In this document: piece by piece, positions 1 through 5,800 of the stretch
Layout: each line of letters begins with the position of its first letter
Numbering within the stretch: the stretch's first letter is position 1
Assembly: GCA_947304075.1 (NCBI GenBank)
Contig: CAMYZY010000013.1
Coordinates: forward strand, 1 to 12,291
Source: an uncultured Candidatus Saccharibacteria bacterium
GTDB taxonomy: Bacteria; Patescibacteriota; Saccharimonadia; Saccharimonadales; Saccharimonadaceae
Direction: 5' to 3'
Length of the DNA stretch: 12,291 bases
The notes under the pieces: model-generated
Seen by the model: only the letters and a program-made list of their open reading frames with translations
The model's database searches: none
Told to the model about the DNA's origin: nothing
Translations under genes and position numbers: made by a program

Positions 1-1156
1 GAGTAGTAAGCTGTGCCGTATTATCTAGACGAAGGTTCTCAATCATCCAACAATTACCATCAGCAAGTTTAGCAATAGCATATGTCTGATTATCACGGGT
101 ATCAGTAAGGGCAGAAACGGAAGCGAGAGTTCTGTTGCCACTAACGGAAGCTACCGTAAGACCATTACAAACGGTAGTTGTTTTACCAACATCTTGGAAA
201 CTACCAGCTGACGGTATCCATACTGCATAAAGTGATAGGCCTGGGTTAGAGCCAGTATACTGTCCAGCCGTAAAGGTTATATCTTCGTTTGGACCATAGA
301 AGTGAGCATTGGCGTTAGTAGCGTAATCAAAGGCATCGCTCCAACCAGCGAAGCCGTAACCTGCACGAGAAAAGTTGGAAGCAAAGAGTTTAGCGGTGGT
401 AGCTGAAGTAGAAACTGTCTGGCAGCCCATCGTACCATCATAAGTACTAGCATTTGGATAATAGCAAATCTTACCCGAAGCGGTAGTCTGTGGCTGTAGT
501 GGCACTTCCGTACTCGGATGCACCAAAGTATATCTCACTTTCCCTGTATAAGTCCCTGCCACTTGCGTAGCCGAAACCCACACCGCATAGGTCGAAGAAA
601 ATCCAGAACCCACGGCATTTACACCAGTCGCTGGCAAATCGGTATTTGAGCCAAAACTCACCACCTTGGTGTACGTACTAGGCACCACATGGTAAGCTGT
701 GTAGGCGCCATTTGTGTCCGAGTGAATCGTTGGCGCGTAAGTTCCAGCGATAGCAGATAGCTTCATCGCCCAGTCCGAATTTTGGCCCGAAGTCGCTGTG
801 CCAGTATCAAAATCTCTAGTGTTATCACTATTATGTTTCATCAAAGTGTTGCCAAACTCATCATTGCTGTAGCCAATTGCATAAATCGCATAGCCACTAT
901 TATCATTACAATACGTCTTAAACGTAGTCGTGCCAATTTCGCTGAGATACTGACTATTCACCATCGGCGCAGTATGGTCACCACCCGAAGCAATCGTCCC
1001 CACCACCGAGCAAGACACAGGTACGGTAATATTTACTTGGTCCACCGACGTAGTATTATCATCCGCAAAAACAAAATCAAAAGAAAAGACAAAAGACATC
1101 ATCAAAATCACACAAACCATCGCAATCAATGAATTAAACCGTCTAAAACTCTTCAT
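1..1156 (-). CDS. Secreted surface protein, InlB-type repeat plus start of a Fib_succ_major domain (3' end outside window)
   Basis: This reading frame opens at ATG 1156 and runs to the window edge without a stop, giving 385 residues. GTGAGG lies just before the start and serves as ribosome binding site. Residues 1-31 look like a signal peptide: Arg/Lys near the N-terminus, a hydrophobic core, and a VFA cleavage-like site. Residues about 45-215 form an unrecognised extracellular domain with cysteines at 49 and 83. Residues about 228-313 resemble a Listeria/Bacteroides (InlB B-type) repeat, with GYGFAGWSD, FYGPNEDITF and LYAVW. From about 350 the start of a Fibrobacter succinogenes major paralogous domain is visible (TDTRDNQTYAIAKL, CWMIENLRLD). 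It aligns almost residue for residue with the protein at 3844-5793, but has an extra cysteine pair (231, 245). A role as cell-surface adhesin or host-contact protein is inferred from the domains. Confidence 0.85.
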   Translation of the reverse strand, partial: MKSFRRFNSLIAMVCVILMMSFVFSFDFVFADDNTTSVDQVNITVPVSCSVVGTIASGGDHTAPMVNSQYLSEIGTTTFKTYCNDNSGYAIYAIGYSNDEFGNTLMKHNSDNTRDFDTGTATSGQNSDWAMKLSAIAGTYAPTIHSDTNGAYTAYHVVPSTYTKVVSFGSNTDLPATGVNAVGSGFSSTYAVWVSATQVAGTYTGKVRYTLVHPSTEVPLQPQTTASGKICYYPNASTYDGTMGCQTVSTSATTAKLFASNFSRAGYGFAGWSDAFDYATNANAHFYGPNEDITFTAGQYTGSNPGLSLYAVWIPSAGSFQDVGKTTTVCNGLTVASVSGNRTLASVSALTDTRDNQTYAIAKLADGNCWMIENLRLDNTAQLTT

Positions 1157-1179
1157 TGTACCTCACTTATGTTAATTTA

Positions 1180-1188
1180 ATTATAGCA
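1180..1188 (-). promoter_or_regulatory. Extended -10 promoter of the left surface protein gene
   Basis: On the minus strand TGC precedes a perfect TATAAT (1185 to 1180). The predicted transcript would start near 1173 and carry a leader of about 17 nt containing the GTGAGG ribosome binding site. The -35 region is poor (TCTTGT at 17 bp), so the TGn extension probably compensates. Confidence 0.55.
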
Positions 1189-1227
1189 CATCCATTTTAA
1201 AAACAAGACCTTTTTATAAAAAACACA

Positions 1228-1236
1228 TGTTATAAT
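1228..1236 (+). promoter_or_regulatory. Extended -10 promoter of the dCMP deaminase gene
   Basis: TGT precedes a perfect TATAAT (1231-1236). Predicted transcription starts near 1243, leaving about 12 nt of leader with the AAAAGGAG ribosome binding site (1242-1249) before ATG 1255. It lies back to back with the minus-strand promoter at 1180-1188 in a 98-bp divergent intergenic region. Confidence 0.55.
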
Positions 1237-1254
1237 TTATGAAAAGGAGTTTCA

Positions 1255-1824
1255 ATGAATCAAAAACAACGTGAGTGGGATGAATATTTTATGAAAATCG
1301 CCGAAACGGTCGCCGAAAAATCTAAAGACCCTTCGTCGAAAATGGGTTGCGTGATTGTCGATAAAAACAAGCGCGTCGTTTCGCTTGGCTATAACGGCAT
1401 GATTCAGGGCGCCGACGAATCCAAAATGACTCTTTCCGAGCGCCCGATGAAATATTACTTTGCCATCCATTCCGAAATGAATGCCGTTATTTTCGCCCAC
1501 CAAGATTTAACTGGATGCACTATATATAATAGAGTCGCAACTTGCGAAAACTGTCTCAAATACTGTCTGCAGGCCGGCATTAAAAGATTTGTCTACAAAG
1601 AACTTCGCGTGCATTCTCATTCCACTGATCCCAAAAAATCCATGACCAATATCGAAACCGACGAAGCCGTCGTGCGCTTGCTCGCATCCATGCCAGAAGT
1701 CGAGACGCTAAACCTAACCAACGGCAAATCATATATCGAAGACATTTTAGATTCTTATCCAACCGACTCACCCGAATACCAAAGACTAGTTAAATGGACC
1801 GAGCCAAAGGCCAAGGCTATTTAA
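1255..1824 (+). CDS. dCMP deaminase (zinc-dependent cytidine/deoxycytidylate deaminase family)
   Basis: The 189-residue product is a deoxycytidylate deaminase, converting dCMP to dUMP, the precursor of dTMP. The zinc and catalytic motif is HSE at 72-74 (H72 zinc ligand, E74 proton shuttle), followed by C97-x-x-C100. The family's usual PCxxC has Thr at the Pro position (TCENC), a mild deviation. SLGYNG (43-48) matches the substrate-binding GYNG of dCMP deaminases. The start is supported by AAAAGGAG five bases upstream and by an extended -10 promoter. The stop codon abuts the stop codon of the convergent ung gene with no base between. Neighbouring ung, tdk and tmk support a dTTP-supply role. 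A closely related deaminase acting on another nucleotide is the main alternative. Confidence 0.88.
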   Translation: MNQKQREWDEYFMKIAETVAEKSKDPSSKMGCVIVDKNKRVVSLGYNGMIQGADESKMTLSERPMKYYFAIHSEMNAVIFAHQDLTGCTIYNRVATCENCLKYCLQAGIKRFVYKELRVHSHSTDPKKSMTNIETDEAVVRLLASMPEVETLNLTNGKSYIEDILDSYPTDSPEYQRLVKWTEPKAKAI

Positions 1825-2472
1825 TTACCAAACAATTGGTTCCATACCATTTTGTTTCAAAAACTCATTGCATTTCGAAAACGGTTTACTGCCAAAAAAT
1901 CCATTATAAGCCGACAAAGGCGACGGATGCGCCGATTCAATAATTAAATGTTTTGATGCGTCAATTAATACTTTTTTATTTCGCGCATCTCGTCCCCACA
2001 ATATAAAAACTAAATGTGGCCTAACGCTATTTAAATGTTCAATCGTCGCCGTTGTAAAAGTTTCCCAACCCTTCCCTGCGTGTGATTTTGGTTTGTGCGC
2101 TTCCACAGTTAGAACAGTATTAAGAAGTAACACACCTTGTTTTTGCCAATTCGCCAAACTACCTCGCGGATTTGCGTGTTGCCCAATATCTGAATCAATC
2201 TCTTTATATATATTTATAAGTGATGGTGGCAATGGCTGCGAATTTGGCACCGAAAACGCCAGGCCTTCTGCCGCTCCCGGCGTATGGTATGGATCTTGCC
2301 CGAGTATTACAACCTTTACGTTATTCAAGTCTGTGGTAAAAGCCCGAAACACCAATTCCTTGCGTGGAAAAATCGTTTTATGCGCATATTCGTCATGCAA
2401 AAATTCTGCCAATTCCTTAAAATACGGCTTGTCAAATTCCGCCTTTAAAAACTTCTTCCAGCTTTCATGCAT
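1825..2472 (-). CDS. ung: Uracil-DNA glycosylase, family 1
   Basis: The product (215 residues from ATG 2472) cleaves uracil from DNA to start base-excision repair. Hallmarks of family 1 UDG are all present: the water-activating loop GQDPYH (58-63, catalytic D60), LLLNTVLTV with the uracil-reading Asn at 118, and the HPSPLSAY Leu-intercalation loop (182-189, catalytic H182). Length is normal for the family. The frame can be extended to a TTG at 2493, but that start would lie inside the divergent tdk gene, has no ribosome binding site, and precedes the predicted transcription start. ATG 2472 gives the usual N-terminus (ESWKKFL...EF...PYF) and falls 7 nt after a minus-strand extended -10 box, suggesting a leaderless mRNA. 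Uracil removal fits the neighbouring dCMP deaminase, which generates dUMP. Confidence 0.96.
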   Translation of the reverse strand: MHESWKKFLKAEFDKPYFKELAEFLHDEYAHKTIFPRKELVFRAFTTDLNNVKVVILGQDPYHTPGAAEGLAFSVPNSQPLPPSLINIYKEIDSDIGQHANPRGSLANWQKQGVLLLNTVLTVEAHKPKSHAGKGWETFTTATIEHLNSVRPHLVFILWGRDARNKKVLIDASKHLIIESAHPSPLSAYNGFFGSKPFSKCNEFLKQNGMEPIVW

Positions 2473-2480
2473 GGTATAAT
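2472..2480 (+). promoter_or_regulatory. Extended -10 promoter of tdk, leaderless
   Basis: Plus-strand TGG-TATAAT, with TATAAT at 2475-2480. The tdk ATG starts at 2487, 7 nt past the box, so transcription is predicted to begin at the A of the start codon. The box overlaps the ung -10 by two bases, so polymerase cannot occupy both promoters at once. No good -35 is visible. Confidence 0.6.
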
Positions 2481-2487
2481 TATAGCA
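2479..2487 (-). promoter_or_regulatory. Extended -10 promoter of ung, leaderless
   Basis: Minus-strand TGC-TATAAT, with TATAAT from 2484 to 2479. The ung ATG begins at 2472, 7 nt beyond the last base of the -10, which is where +1 is expected. The box shares two bases with the tdk -10 on the other strand. No Shine-Dalgarno sequence is possible in such a short leader. No good -35 is visible. Confidence 0.6.
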
Positions 2488-3218
2488 TGGCAAAGTTATA
2501 TTTTAGATATGGCGCAATGGGGTGCGGCAAAACAATGCAGCTACTGCAAGTCGCTTTTAATTATGAAGAGCGTGGTCACAAAGTTTGCGTAATTAAACCG
2601 AAAACCGACACCAAACACGGTACCAAACTTTATACTCGCATTGGTCCCGAGCGCGAAACGGATTTTTGTTTTGACCGCAACATGGATTTATATCAAACCA
2701 TTACCAAGAAATATAAAAACGTTCAATGCGTTTTAGTCGATGAAGCCCAATTTTTAACGCCAAAACAAGTTGATGAACTAATGTTGATTACGATAAACTT
2801 AAATATTCCCGTTATGTGTTATGGGTTGCGCCTTAATTTCCGACGTGAAGACGGTGGTTTTGAAGGCGCCACTAGGTTACTTCAAATCGCCCACGAAATC
2901 GAAGAAATCAAAACGATTTGTGAATGCGGTCACAAAGCCACGCTAAATTGTCGTTTCTTAAATGATAAACTAGTTACCGACGGCCCAGATATTCTCATTG
3001 ACGACGGCAAGGCTAAAATTGAGTACCGCGCTCTCTGTCCCGCCTGTTATGAAAAGTATTTATTACGGACGGGTGACGACTCTTGTGGTTCTAGGCGGGT
3101 GACGCTTTCGAAGGGGGTCCCCCACGAGAGCCGAGTGGGGGAAGAGAAAGCGGCAGGACCCGCCAAAAACAAGTCGGCAGGATCCGCTCAAAGGAGCAAT
3201 AATGTACATAGTAATTGA
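2487..3218 (+). CDS. tdk: Thymidine kinase with a repeat-encoded C-terminal tail
   Basis: A type II thymidine kinase (thymidine + ATP to dTMP), the salvage entry to dTTP. The Walker A loop GAMGCGKT is at 9-16, the Walker B-like VDEAQF at 84-89, and CYGLR at 111-115 matches the family. Structural zinc ligands are C145/C147 (the CxC form seen in E. coli Tdk) and C184/C187. A typical enzyme would end soon after CPACYEKYLL (184-193). Here about 50 extra residues, rich in Gly, Ser, Lys, Arg and Glu, are encoded by the GC-rich structured element at 3070-3186, and the frame ends at TGA 3216-3218, overlapping the tmk start by 17 bases. No Shine-Dalgarno precedes ATG 2487, and the mRNA is probably leaderless. 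The core call is firm; whether the tail has any function is unknown. Confidence 0.94.
   Translation: MAKLYFRYGAMGCGKTMQLLQVAFNYEERGHKVCVIKPKTDTKHGTKLYTRIGPERETDFCFDRNMDLYQTITKKYKNVQCVLVDEAQFLTPKQVDELMLITINLNIPVMCYGLRLNFRREDGGFEGATRLLQIAHEIEEIKTICECGHKATLNCRFLNDKLVTDGPDILIDDGKAKIEYRALCPACYEKYLLRTGDDSCGSRRVTLSKGVPHESRVGEEKAAGPAKNKSAGSAQRSNNVHSN
3070..3186 (+). promoter_or_regulatory. Structured GACG/CGGCAGG leader element, outer copy, upstream of tmk
   Basis: Stem 1 pairs CGGGT (3070-3074) with ATCCG (3182-3186), including one G-U pair. An asymmetric internal loop follows: GACG (3075-3078) opposite CGGCAGG (3175-3181). Stem 2 pairs ACT..TTGT (3079-3086, 2-nt bulge) with ACAAGT (3169-3174). A second complete element (3094-3164) fills the apical region. 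The element ends 15 nt before the tmk ATG, with the ribosome binding site between. The sequence TATTAC upstream is also shared with the queH copy. Function is unknown; a cis-regulatory RNA or a palindromic repeat are the two main readings. Confidence 0.65.
3094..3164 (+). repeat. Structured GACG/CGGCAGG element, inner copy nested in the outer one
   Basis: Stem 1 is seven perfect pairs, GGCGGGT (3094-3100) with ACCCGCC (3158-3164). The invariant internal loop is GACG (3101-3104) opposite CGGCAGG (3151-3157). Stem 2 pairs CTTTC (3105-3109) with GAAAG (3146-3150). An additional seven-pair hairpin, CCCCCAC (3119-3125) with GTGGGGG (3135-3141), caps the structure. The whole unit lies in the loop of the outer copy and is translated as part of the Tdk tail. 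Confidence 0.65.
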
Positions 3219-3810
3219 AGGCCAAGACGGCACCGGTAAATCAACTCAGGCCGAACTCCTAAAGAAATATTTCGAAGAAAAAGGCAAAACTGTAGTCATG
3301 CTCGAAGAGCCAGATGGTGATTTGCCCCAGGCACACGATTTACACGACATGATTTTAACTCGCGGTTATAATCTCGAGCCAATTACCAACGTATTATTAT
3401 TTACCGCAGCGCGAGTTGAACTTTGGAAAAAAGTCGCCGAGCCAGTGTTAAGAGCCGGTGGTGTTGTAATTTCAGCTCGTAATTATTGGTCAACTTTAGC
3501 CTATCAAGGCTATGGTGAAGGCGTTTCACGTAACAAGATCATTCGAATCACTAAAGAACTTTTACCAGAAAAATATTTCAATCCAGACTTTGGATTTATT
3601 CTCACGGTTTCTGATAAGGAACGCATGAAGCGCCAGCAAAACCGTGGCAAAGCCACCGAGACATTCGAAAAAAAGGCAGATGATTTCCAACAAAAGGTTA
3701 ATTCAGCTTATCCCAAAATTGCCAAAGAATTTAGTTTACAACTTGTCGATGCTTCTGGCACCATAGAACAAATCTTTGAAATTATCAAAAAATCAATCAA
3801 TAATGCTTGA
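3202..3810 (+). CDS. tmk: Thymidylate kinase (dTMP kinase)
   Basis: The 202-residue P-loop kinase phosphorylates dTMP to dTDP, the step after Tdk. The phosphate-binding loop is GQDGTGKST (7-15). The AYQG segment (100-103) and a lid-like RMKRQQNRGK (141-150) fit the family. Two familiar motifs are altered: the usual DR(Y/H) before the AYQG segment reads SARNY (A92-R93), keeping the Arg but not the Asp, and the usual REPGGT reads EEPDGD (35-40). The start is clear: AAAGGAG lies 5 bases before ATG 3202. The gene overlaps the end of the tdk frame by 17 bases and is probably cotranscribed with it. A divergent P-loop nucleoside monophosphate kinase of different specificity is the alternative, but position next to tdk favours dTMP. 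Confidence 0.88.
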   Translation: MYIVIEGQDGTGKSTQAELLKKYFEEKGKTVVMLEEPDGDLPQAHDLHDMILTRGYNLEPITNVLLFTAARVELWKKVAEPVLRAGGVVISARNYWSTLAYQGYGEGVSRNKIIRITKELLPEKYFNPDFGFILTVSDKERMKRQQNRGKATETFEKKADDFQQKVNSAYPKIAKEFSLQLVDASGTIEQIFEIIKKSINNA

Positions 3811-3836
3811 GTTTTTTATAATAGTTGTGCTATAAT
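3807..3836 (+). promoter_or_regulatory. Promoter of the right surface protein gene
   Basis: TTGAGT (3807-3812) overlaps the tmk stop codon and is followed after 18 bp by TGC-TATAAT (TATAAT 3831-3836). This is the only promoter in the window with a recognisable -35. Transcription is expected near 3843-3844, at ATG 3844. A second TATAAT at 3817-3822 could give a transcript starting a little earlier. Confidence 0.6.
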
Positions 3837-3843
3837 GAAAAAT

Positions 3844-5793
3844 ATGATTAGGGTAAAAACGCAATATAAAGATTTTGCTAAATATTCTTTGTGTCTTTCC
3901 CCACTTCTTTTAACTGTAATTATTGCATTAATTCTTTCATCCACTCCCACTAATGCTACTTCGGCTAATGCTTCAGTTATAGTTGGTGCCGCCTGTACTA
4001 TGACGGCTACTATTAATTCTGCCCATACTGCCGAAGTCCCACCTGGCTCCAGCCAGCAAGACATTGGTTCTACTACTTTACAAACTATTTGTAACGATAC
4101 TGGTGGTTTTGCGATATATGCCATTGGCTATTCAAACAATGAATATGGCAATACCAAAATGATCCAAACTGGTGTAAGCAGTAACCCAGTAGAGTTTAAT
4201 ACCGGCACCAACACTTCCGGTAATTCTTCTTGGGCTATGAAATTGTCACAAGTTACGACTGGTACTTATGCTACTACTATAGATAATGGCTATAGTGCTT
4301 ATTCCGTTGTTCCGACCACCTATACCAAAGTAGCCCATCGAGATTCCGCTACCGATGCAGTTGGTACCAGCCCAGCCGTAGGCACATCAATTAGCCTTAC
4401 CTACCAATCCCATATCAGTACTACTCAAGACACTGGTACTTATCAAGGCAAAGTCAAATTTACTCTAGTTCATCCAGCCAATGAGACTCCAGCCCAACCC
4501 CAAACTACCCCATCGGGTTACATCGGCTACTATCCAAACACCAGTATGGCTACCGGTTCGATGACTACTAGTGGCGGTGCTCCAGTTCAGCAACTTACCG
4601 CCAGCCAGACGTCCGCAACGCTCCTAGCGTCTAATTTCAGCCGAGAAGGTTACGGCTTTGCAGGCTGGAATGACAAATTTGATTATAGTGGTAACTATTA
4701 TGGTCCTAATGAAGAAATCACCTTTACGGCGGGCCAATATACTGGCGACAACGAAGGACTTTCGCTTTATGCTGTATGGGTAAAGTCGGTTGGCTCTTTC
4801 CAACATAACACTTATGAAGTATGCGATAGCCTTACCTCGGCCCCGTCATCTGGCAATGCTACAATGGCTAGCGTTTCAGCGCTTACCGATTTACGTGACA
4901 ACCAAACCTACGCCATCGCCAGACTTTCCGACGACTTATGCTGGATGATTGAAAACTTGCGCCTAGATTCTCAGTATACTACAAGATCGGGTGATGCTGC
5001 CTTGTCAAGAGGCTACGGCACCTATTCTGGCACCGGCACTGATTATGGTAGTTTCATTGGCTTAGCCGATTCCGAGAATAGTGGATTCTCTAGTACGTTT
5101 ACACCAAATAGCTTATACAGCACAGATGGTGCTAATAATACCATGAACATTAATAGTAACGATAACCCATTTGTGCGTATTCCGCGCTACAATAATACTA
5201 ATACCAATTCGTCAACCAGAGCCACTAGTCTCACAGCTAGTTCGAACTATTCTACTGTAGCCAATGCCAATATCTACGGATACGGAAACTACTATTCGTG
5301 GGCGGCAGCTTTAGCGAATACTATTCATTACGCTACAGATAATACATCATTAGTCAATACTGCGATTTGCCCGGCCACTTGGTTCTTGCCACAAGGCGGT
5401 AGCGTCACATCTGAGATCAACGTCGATGGGGATGAGTCTGAATGGCGAGATTATTATATTCTAGGTTATTACACAATGAGTGAAGTAGCCACCGCCAATC
5501 AAGACACTCCAAATAGCGGTAAATCATACTACAGCGGCACGACTCTCAACGCAAATGGCGATACGGCCACCAAAGCTTTCCGTAAATTCCCAAATAACTT
5601 TATCTATTCTGGCCAATTCTATAACTCTGCAATAGGCAATAGGGGTAGCAATGGTTATTACTGGTCATCTACGCCAAGTACCAACGGCACAGCATACAGG
5701 TTTGTCGTCAATAATACCAATGTCTATCCTGGCACCAACAACGACGATAAATTCAAGGGTTTTGCAGTCAGATGTTTCTTTGTACCAGAATAA
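3844..5793 (+). CDS. Secreted surface protein, InlB-type repeat plus Fib_succ_major domain
   Basis: A 649-residue secreted protein. A basic N-terminus and hydrophobic segment (to about residue 37, ending near TNATSA) form a signal peptide. An unrecognised domain follows (about 45-215, with two cysteines), then an InlB-type repeat (about 225-313: GYGFAGWND, YYGPNEEITF, LYAVW) and a Fibrobacter succinogenes major paralogous domain (about 345-647: LTDLRDNQTYAIARL, CWMIENLRLD, CPATWFLP, GYYWSSTP, ending GFAVRC). The frame also has ATG at 3835, but that codon overlaps the -10 box; ATG 3844 lies at the expected +1, so a leaderless start is preferred. Neither ATG has a Shine-Dalgarno. It is collinear with the protein at 1-1156. 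No sortase motif or C-terminal membrane anchor is visible, so how it stays at the surface is unclear. Adhesion or host contact is inferred. Confidence 0.9.
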   Translation: MIRVKTQYKDFAKYSLCLSPLLLTVIIALILSSTPTNATSANASVIVGAACTMTATINSAHTAEVPPGSSQQDIGSTTLQTICNDTGGFAIYAIGYSNNEYGNTKMIQTGVSSNPVEFNTGTNTSGNSSWAMKLSQVTTGTYATTIDNGYSAYSVVPTTYTKVAHRDSATDAVGTSPAVGTSISLTYQSHISTTQDTGTYQGKVKFTLVHPANETPAQPQTTPSGYIGYYPNTSMATGSMTTSGGAPVQQLTASQTSATLLASNFSREGYGFAGWNDKFDYSGNYYGPNEEITFTAGQYTGDNEGLSLYAVWVKSVGSFQHNTYEVCDSLTSAPSSGNATMASVSALTDLRDNQTYAIARLSDDLCWMIENLRLDSQYTTRSGDAALSRGYGTYSGTGTDYGSFIGLADSENSGFSSTFTPNSLYSTDGANNTMNINSNDNPFVRIPRYNNTNTNSSTRATSLTASSNYSTVANANIYGYGNYYSWAAALANTIHYATDNTSLVNTAICPATWFLPQGGSVTSEINVDGDESEWRDYYILGYYTMSEVATANQDTPNSGKSYYSGTTLNANGDTATKAFRKFPNNFIYSGQFYNSAIGNRGSNGYYWSSTPSTNGTAYRFVVNNTNVYPGTNNDDKFKGFAVRCFFVPE

Positions 5794-5800
5794 TTATTAA

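Noticed and set aside
782..1132. Plus-strand frame of 116 codons.
   Set aside because: It is antisense to the clear surface-protein frame, has a composition unlike a real protein (runs of Ile, Thr, Arg, His) and no ribosome binding site.
1239..1257. Earlier ATG at 1239 before the dCMP deaminase start.
   Set aside because: It is out of frame with the deaminase, overlaps the promoter region, and lies before the ribosome binding site.
1827..1840. Possible bidirectional terminator hairpin (ACCAA/TTGGT) at the abutting dCMP deaminase and ung ends.
   Set aside because: Only five pairs, AT-rich, and no proper U-tract on either strand.
3062..3080. GGACGGGTGA resembles the conserved early region of 16S rRNA.
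   Set aside because: The match is about ten bases only, the following bases differ from 16S, and the 3' partner CGGCAGGACCCG has no counterpart there. The repeat explanation covers both sides.
3202..5793. tmk and the right surface protein are in the same frame, separated by one UGA; with UGA read as Gly (as in Gracilibacteria/Absconditabacteria) they would fuse.
   Set aside because: A full promoter and a signal peptide lie at the start of the second protein, tdk also ends sensibly at UGA inside tmk, and Tmk has a normal length. UGA is a stop here.
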